Of a stretch of DNA of 9,796 nucleotides, positions 6,318 through 9,796 are shown piece by piece. The stretch lies in the NCBI GenBank assembly GCA_028293465.1, contig JAQGOT010000733.1, forward strand, positions 1 through 9,796. The letters are read 5' to 3'. Origin of the DNA: Pedosphaera sp. GTDB taxonomy: Bacteria; Verrucomicrobiota; Verrucomicrobiia; Limisphaerales; Pedosphaeraceae. Made by a program: the position numbers and the translations under genes. Below the pieces are notes generated by a model. It saw only the letters and a program-made list of their open reading frames with translations, searched no databases and was not told the DNA's origin. The first letter of the stretch is position 1; each line of letters starts with the position of its first letter.

Positions 6318-7412
6318 ATGCGCTCCTTGCTCATGTGGCCTCGGAGACACGGAAGCCGCCTCGGTGGCTGGCTGCTGCTGGTGGTGCCAGGTTTGGTGAT
6401 GGCTCAACCGCCGGAGATCATTCCTCCCGAACTGCGTGGGGCGGTCCAACCGCAGGCAGCGGTGGCTCCCAACGGGAAGGTGTATGTGACGTTCGGCAGA
6501 GGCAGCTCGGTTTACTGCAGCGTCTCGACTAATGGCGGCGGCGCATTTCTCCGACCGGTGGAAGTTGCCAGCCTGCCGAAGCTGGCGTTGGGCATGCGGC
6601 GCGGCCCGCGCATCGTGGCCTCGAACAATCAAATCACGATTTCCGCGATTTCTCACGACGATGGCAACCTCTATTCGTGCACTTCCGAAAATGGCGGCGT
6701 TAGCTGGTCGAAGGGGGCACGGATCAACTCCGTCACCAACTCGGCTCGGGAAGGTTTGCACGCCATGGCAGGTGATGGGAACGGGATCGTTTACACCGTT
6801 TGGCTCGATTTGCGGAACAAGGGGACGCAACTCTGGGGTGCGCGTTCTGACGACCGGGGCAGAACTTGGGCTCGGGACGTAATGATTTATCAATCGCCCG
6901 ATGGTCACATCTGCGAATGTTGCCATCCTTCCGTGCAGGTTTGTTCCGATGGCGCTGTCCGCGTGATGTGGCCGAACTGGCTGGGAGGCTCGCGGGACAT
7001 GTACACGGCCAGCAGCACCGATGGCGGGAAGACATTCGGCACGGCCGAGAAACTGGGTGGCGGCACCTGGCCGCTGGGGGGTTGTCCGATGGATGGCGGA
7101 AGTTTGTCGTGGCCATACTCCACCTGGCGTCGTGGGGCGAACGTTTATCATAGCGGCGGCGGGTCCGGTGAGCATCTGCTGGGGAAGGGGACGCACCCGG
7201 TCGTTGGCGTGGGCAAAGAGGGAGCTTATTTTGTTTGGCAGATTGGTTCCCAGTTGATGTTGAAGAAGGGAGTGGCGGTGCAACCGGTTGTCTTCGCCGA
7301 AGGCGCCACTTATCCGGCAATGGCCGTGGCATCCGCCCAACAGCCGCCAGTGCTGGTGTGGGAATCCTTGACGAACGGCGTCAAAACCATTCTGGCTGAG
7401 GTTGTGCGATGA
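6318..7412 (+). CDS. Secreted sialidase-fold (BNR/Asp-box repeat) protein, function unknown
   Basis: A 364-residue predicted exported protein. Residues 1-29 form a signal peptide with a basic start (MWPRRHGSR), a hydrophobic core GGWLLLVVPGLVM and a likely cut after Ala29. At least four Asp-box-like loops (S-x-D-x-G-x-T-W/F pattern) are visible: STNGGGAF (70-77), SENGGVSW (123-130), SDDRGRTW (177-184) and STDGGKTF (233-240). These indicate a sialidase-type beta-propeller. A cysteine cluster, CECC (199-202), and GTWPLGGCPMDGG (249-261) are further distinctive features. Genes of this kind are often labelled exo-alpha-sialidase in PVC and Bacteroidota genomes, but I see no FRIP motif and cannot confirm the sialidase Arg triad, so enzyme activity is not established. 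It is divergent from rhaA and could act on external glycans. The start is uncertain: ATG at 6318 or 6333, neither with a clear ribosome binding site. Confidence 0.8.
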   Translation: MRSLLMWPRRHGSRLGGWLLLVVPGLVMAQPPEIIPPELRGAVQPQAAVAPNGKVYVTFGRGSSVYCSVSTNGGGAFLRPVEVASLPKLALGMRRGPRIVASNNQITISAISHDDGNLYSCTSENGGVSWSKGARINSVTNSAREGLHAMAGDGNGIVYTVWLDLRNKGTQLWGARSDDRGRTWARDVMIYQSPDGHICECCHPSVQVCSDGAVRVMWPNWLGGSRDMYTASSTDGGKTFGTAEKLGGGTWPLGGCPMDGGSLSWPYSTWRRGANVYHSGGGSGEHLLGKGTHPVVGVGKEGAYFVWQIGSQLMLKKGVAVQPVVFAEGATYPAMAVASAQQPPVLVWESLTNGVKTILAEVVR

Positions 7413-7516
7413 TTGGAAGTTTGGCGTGAATCCGATGAGGCTTCAGTTGCCCGCGCCGATCCTTACTATTCGTATTTCCAGGCGACCCTGTTTGGTTCAC
7501 GAGGGCGGTGCCGAGG

Positions 7517-8047
7517 TCAACCCTGATAAAATGTGGACAGATCTTGCAGCAAATCCGGACCGAGGATCAGCGGCTTTTGCGCGGTGCACGCCGTGCGGGC
7601 GGGCCTCGTGGCCACGAACAGACGAATTTTCAGATACTCAGGGTGGACGATGATGATGGTTTCCTGCTGATTACTTAGTTCCAGATGGTGGTGAGGATTC
7701 GGTGAGCCAAGCCAAGGATCCAGCGTGTCGGGTGGTTCACACAACGAAATGCCGTATTTTTCCGCAATCGTCCGCGCAAGCTTCTCCTTGGCCGGCACGA
7801 CCCAGCCCTTCTCCGGGTACCAGTCCGACAGTTGCTGCCGCGGCACCTTCAGAGTCACAAACCTGTCACAATAACTAAGAAACGAGAATCCCGATTCGAT
7901 CGGCAGGTCCGACTGGTGCAATAGCCTGGTAAATTCGTCATCGTTGAGTCCGTCTCCCACTCTCGCTCGAATTGCCCTGATCGCGTCCAGCAAATGTTCG
8001 CCGGACTTGGGAATGGCGTTGGCGTTGGCCGGGCTTGGATTGTTCAT
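7517..8047 (-). CDS. Hypothetical protein, 176 residues
   Basis: I do not recognise this protein. From the ATG at 8047 it begins MNNPSPANAN, has an acidic and helical first half (SGEHLLDAIRAIRARVGDGL, about 15-34), a segment KVPRQQLSDWYPEKGW (67-82) followed by a likely helix AKEKLARTIAEKYG (86-99), a His-rich turn (PNPHHHLEL, 117-125), then a strand-like stretch ETIIIVHPEYLKIRLFVATR (129-148), and ends GPDLLQDLSTFYQG. There is no signal peptide or membrane segment, so it should be cytoplasmic. An alternative in-frame start at 8092 has a better-placed AGGTGG seven nt upstream and would give 191 residues. It converges with the Asp-box gene 104 bp away, with no clear terminator between. The minus-strand frame reads far more like protein than the plus-strand frames over the same bases. 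Confidence 0.6.
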   Translation of the reverse strand: MNNPSPANANAIPKSGEHLLDAIRAIRARVGDGLNDDEFTRLLHQSDLPIESGFSFLSYCDRFVTLKVPRQQLSDWYPEKGWVVPAKEKLARTIAEKYGISLCEPPDTLDPWLGSPNPHHHLELSNQQETIIIVHPEYLKIRLFVATRPARTACTAQKPLILGPDLLQDLSTFYQG

Positions 8048-8148
8048 ATGGTTCCACGCATTGTGTTCGCACCTATTAATAATTTTGCCCATGGCCCGAC
8101 CACCTGCAAGCTGGCAGAACCCCGGGACGGGGCGTTCATGGACAGCGC

Positions 8149-8448
8149 CTAAAGTGGGCCGTGGGGCAAATGCCGGCAAACCTCCACGGGCCAGCCATGC
8201 CGGAGCAACTCGGCCCTCGATTCATATTCCCCACATCTCTCCACATGGAACGTGGCACCGTTGCCGATGGCGAGCAGCTTAAAAACCAGTTCCAAATCCC
8301 AAGCCGTGCCCTGCTCCGGTCTGAGCGTGAGGCGGTCCCAAGCCCCGGCGTAGGTGATGTCGTAAAGCATACCGGGCGACCGCGCCTCGATGCTGCCGGT
8401 TGCCTCGTGCCCATCAGGGAAGGTCAGAGTGCAGGTAACGGTAAGCAT
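8149..8448 (-). CDS. Hypothetical protein, 99 residues
   Basis: A small protein I cannot assign. It starts MLTVTCTLTFPDGHEATGSI, which suggests a beta-strand pair with an Asp-Gly turn, continues with YDITYAGAWDRLTL (29-42) and AWDLELVFKLLAIGNG (49-64), and ends GWPVEVCRHLPHGPL. It has no signal peptide or membrane span. The start at 8448 is 18 bp after the stop of the next upstream minus-strand gene, so the two are probably co-transcribed. The 101 bp to the following gene is longer. No good ribosome binding site is seen. The opposing plus-strand frame (8161-8913) is probably a shadow. Confidence 0.5.
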   Translation of the reverse strand: MLTVTCTLTFPDGHEATGSIEARSPGMLYDITYAGAWDRLTLRPEQGTAWDLELVFKLLAIGNGATFHVERCGEYESRAELLRHGWPVEVCRHLPHGPL

Positions 8449-8466
8449 GATTCTAGAGCCGAACGG

Positions 8467-8748
8467 TTACGAGGCGCTTGGAATCTCGACCGTCCAGTTG
8501 TCGGGGGACGACTTGGCGATCCAAAACGATTCGGCCACCCCCACCAGCGGGGAGGTGTCCTCCACAATCACCCGCCAGGTCTTCACATCGTTCGAGGCCT
8601 GGATTTCAAAGGCAGCCCCCTTTGGGATGCGGGCTTTGAATTGGAATGCACCATAAGGGAAGCGGACAGCCGATCCCAATACGGGCGGGGCCGTTTTCGC
8701 CGTGTGCGAACCGGTCGCTCTGCCAAACCTTTGAAAATAGGAAGTCAT
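8467..8748 (-). CDS. Hypothetical protein, 93 residues
   Basis: Function unknown. The start is taken at 8748 (MTSYFQRFGR); in-frame ATGs at 8754 and 8778 are alternatives giving up to 103 residues. The middle part, FQFKARIPKGAAFEIQASND followed by VKTWRVIVEDTSP, resembles the short beta-rich segments with an x-IQAS-(N/S)D-x-x-TW core that are common in Verrucomicrobiota extracellular proteins. That likeness is from memory and is weak. No signal peptide is visible, so export is not supported. It lies 18 bp ahead of the 99-residue gene on the same strand, which suggests a two-gene unit. Confidence 0.5.
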   Translation of the reverse strand: MTSYFQRFGRATGSHTAKTAPPVLGSAVRFPYGAFQFKARIPKGAAFEIQASNDVKTWRVIVEDTSPLVGVAESFWIAKSSPDNWTVEIPSAS

Positions 8749-9081
8749 GCTCATCAAGTGCTTTCTGTTAAGCGGCAAACCCGGTTGTCACCAAGCGTCC
8801 GCAATCCCGAGGTTAATGCCTCAAACCTGCAATGCAAGGGCCGCGGCTGGTTTACCGAAAAGACCTATAAACGCGTAGGACTGGGGCTGACGGAAGAGGA
8901 GATTCTGGCGTGAGACAGAGCTGGTGAGTTGCCACTCGCCATCGGCGCGACCCTGCGTGAGCTTGTCCGCCTGCTGGAATGGACGCGGGCCTTGCCGAGC
9001 GTAAAGGCCGCAACTCGCAGCCCTTGACTTTGCCGCTATGTGAAATCAAACCGCCGAGCGCTGAATGCCAGCGAGGAACCC
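8749..9081. other. 333 bp without a convincing complete gene; possible gene remnant on the plus strand
   Basis: No complete gene with a sensible start is seen here. On the plus strand, the frame ending in TGA at 8911-8913 carries a coding-like stretch KGRGWFTEKTYKRVGLGLTE shortly before the stop, but it has no nearby in-frame start. The same frame resumes after the stop with GELPLAIGATLRELVRLLEW and further residues up to a second TGA at 9025-9027. Two plausible stretches in one frame, split by a single stop, could be a decayed gene. The minus-strand frame at 8852-9124 is Arg- and Ser-rich and does not read like a real protein. Confidence 0.3.
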
Positions 9082-9291
9082 TCACGCCACATCGAACAGC
9101 ACGTCGTATGCTGGTGAGCCGCACCTCATCACAATCTCAGCCTCGTGGAGGTCTTGCTTCATACAAACGTTGAGTGCTGCCCAAGTGGTCGGGAAGGTTC
9201 GGGCTTCCGAAAAGTTGCCCCCCCATTCCCCCGCGTTGTTGAGCAACCTGAGGGACTTTTTCTGCCGCACGAATATCAATATTGAATCCAT
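9082..9291 (-). CDS. Small hypothetical protein, 69 residues
   Basis: A 69-residue protein starting MDSILIFVRQKKSLRLLNNA at 9291, with GGGATATT just before the ATG providing a modest ribosome binding site. It continues WGGNFSEARTFPTTWAALNV and CMKQDLHEAEIVMRCGSPAY and ends DVLFDVA, a compact alpha/beta pattern with no signal or membrane segment. Similar small proteins with an ARxFxTTxxAL motif followed by EIVxRF and YD seem familiar from PVC-group genomes, but I cannot name a family. The frame stays open upstream to 9414, with other ATGs, but the added residues look non-coding. It lies alone: 251 bp separate it from the upstream gene and 333 bp from the next gene downstream. Confidence 0.55.
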   Translation of the reverse strand: MDSILIFVRQKKSLRLLNNAGEWGGNFSEARTFPTTWAALNVCMKQDLHEAEIVMRCGSPAYDVLFDVA

Positions 9292-9542
9292 AATATCCCA
9301 ACCACGCTCGGATTGAGTATGGCAACGTTGGAAGACGCCACTGCCTGATTCCATGGGGTCAAATCCTACCACCACCCCGCGTAGGGAAAAGGGTTGCTTC
9401 ACGCCCGGTGCCAAGAATAGCTTTGGGTGTGGATTTCAATCAGCCTATTGTCCTCGATTGCACGACGAGCGGTTGGCCGGTTGCTCCCACGGCAGGGCAC
9501 GCTCTGGCGCCAGCCTAGGCGTCCGGCGGGGAAAAGCGGCAT
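9292..9542. other. 251 bp intergenic stretch without a supported gene
   Basis: Nothing here is a confident gene. A 47-codon minus-strand frame (9399-9542) begins immediately after the stop of the edge gene (TAAATG), but its product is not protein-like. On the plus strand, GGGGTCAAATCCTACCACCACCCC at 9356-9379 resembles a tRNA T-arm and 3' end and also has GGGGT/ACCCC arms, but no full tRNA can be folded around it. Promoter elements for the 69-residue gene should lie here, but none is clear. Confidence 0.4.
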
Positions 9543-9796
9543 TTAGCAGGGGGTATTTCCTGGGGTGGGTGTGAGAAATATTTTCATCCACTCCTGCGCG
9601 GCCTGCTTGTCGGCCTCGGCGCCGCCACGAATCTCAAATTTGCCCGCGAGCGTTTTGACCAACCGCGCCCCGCCGAAGATCGCAATCAGCTCCGACTCGC
9701 GGATGTAGTCGGCCAGGATGGGGAGCGTTTCATGCGTCAGATGGTGGGGAGCCGATGGCCCGGGGACGGATTTTATTACATGAAAGCGGCATATTT
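9543..9796 (-). CDS. Hypothetical protein, 3' part only (runs off the window end)
   Basis: The minus-strand frame is open from the right edge to TAA at 9543-9545, giving 83 visible residues with no in-frame start near the edge, so the 5' end lies beyond the window. The sequence reads well as protein: CRFHVIKSVPGPSAPHHLTH then ETLPILADYIRESELIAIFG, GARLVKTLAGKFEIRGGAEA and DKQAAQEWMKIFLTPTPGNTPC. It has alternating helix and strand character, no membrane segment, and strongly coding-like base use. I cannot assign a family. It is the first of five small minus-strand genes running leftwards from the edge to 7517. Confidence 0.6.
   Translation of the reverse strand, partial: ICRFHVIKSVPGPSAPHHLTHETLPILADYIRESELIAIFGGARLVKTLAGKFEIRGGAEADKQAAQEWMKIFLTPTPGNTPC

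Noticed and set aside
6087..7340. Long minus-strand frame (417 codons) opposite the Asp-box protein gene
   Set aside because: The plus-strand frame has a signal peptide, Asp boxes and family motifs. The minus-strand product is low in hydrophobic order and reads as a shadow frame of GC-rich DNA.
8161..8913. Plus-strand frame of 250 codons opposite the small minus-strand genes
   Set aside because: Most of it is Arg-, Gly- and Pro-rich with little protein-like pattern, and the minus-strand frames read better. Only its last part (from about 8820) may be coding-derived and is reported separately.
9399..9542. 47-codon minus-strand frame starting in TAAATG directly after the edge gene
   Set aside because: The arrangement suggests coupling, but the product is Arg-rich with no protein-like pattern and there is no ribosome binding site evidence.
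7413..9542. Integron cassette array with attC sites
   Set aside because: I looked in the gaps between the small genes for GTTRRRY and RYYYAAC core pairs with matching inverted arms and found none convincing.

Overview
The window is GC-rich chromosomal DNA from a bacterium. Its core is a five-gene L-rhamnose isomerase plus sugar ABC transporter operon on the minus strand. A secreted sialidase-fold (BNR/Asp-box) protein and several small proteins of unknown function lie beside it. This mix fits the Verrucomicrobiota or another member of the PVC group. That placement is an inference from gene content and style; no phylogenetic marker such as an rRNA gene is present.

Layout. At 1-127 (+) lies the last 41 codons of an aldose 1-epimerase, convergent with the operon and only 13 bp from it. 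At 141-6022 (all minus, so read from right to left) lies rhaA (L-rhamnose isomerase), then a double-domain ATPase, two CUT2-type permeases and an LsrB/RhaS-type lipoprotein-like binding protein. The first four genes are separated by 22, 13 and 2 bp and look translationally coupled; the binding-protein gene follows after 94 bp. At 6023-6317 lies the upstream control region, with a perfect 9+9 bp inverted repeat and a 10 bp palindrome. At 6318-7412 (+) lies the divergent secreted Asp-box protein.

From 7413 to the right end, gene density and recognisability drop. Five small minus-strand reading frames (one running off the window end) have natural-looking protein sequences but no function I can name. 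They are separated by a 333 bp and a 251 bp stretch with no convincing complete gene. The 333 bp stretch carries coding-like fragments on the plus strand, interrupted by a stop, that may be a gene remnant.

How it works together. The binding protein, permeases and ATPase would import L-rhamnose, and RhaA would convert it to L-rhamnulose. No rhamnulokinase, rhamnulose-phosphate aldolase or regulator gene is in the window, so the rest of the pathway must be encoded elsewhere or take another route. The secreted Asp-box protein could act on external glycans that supply sugar, but only its position suggests this. I did not find a clearly new multi-gene system. The points most worth a second look are the control region, the binding-protein pocket, the cysteine motif of the Asp-box protein and the small-gene island.
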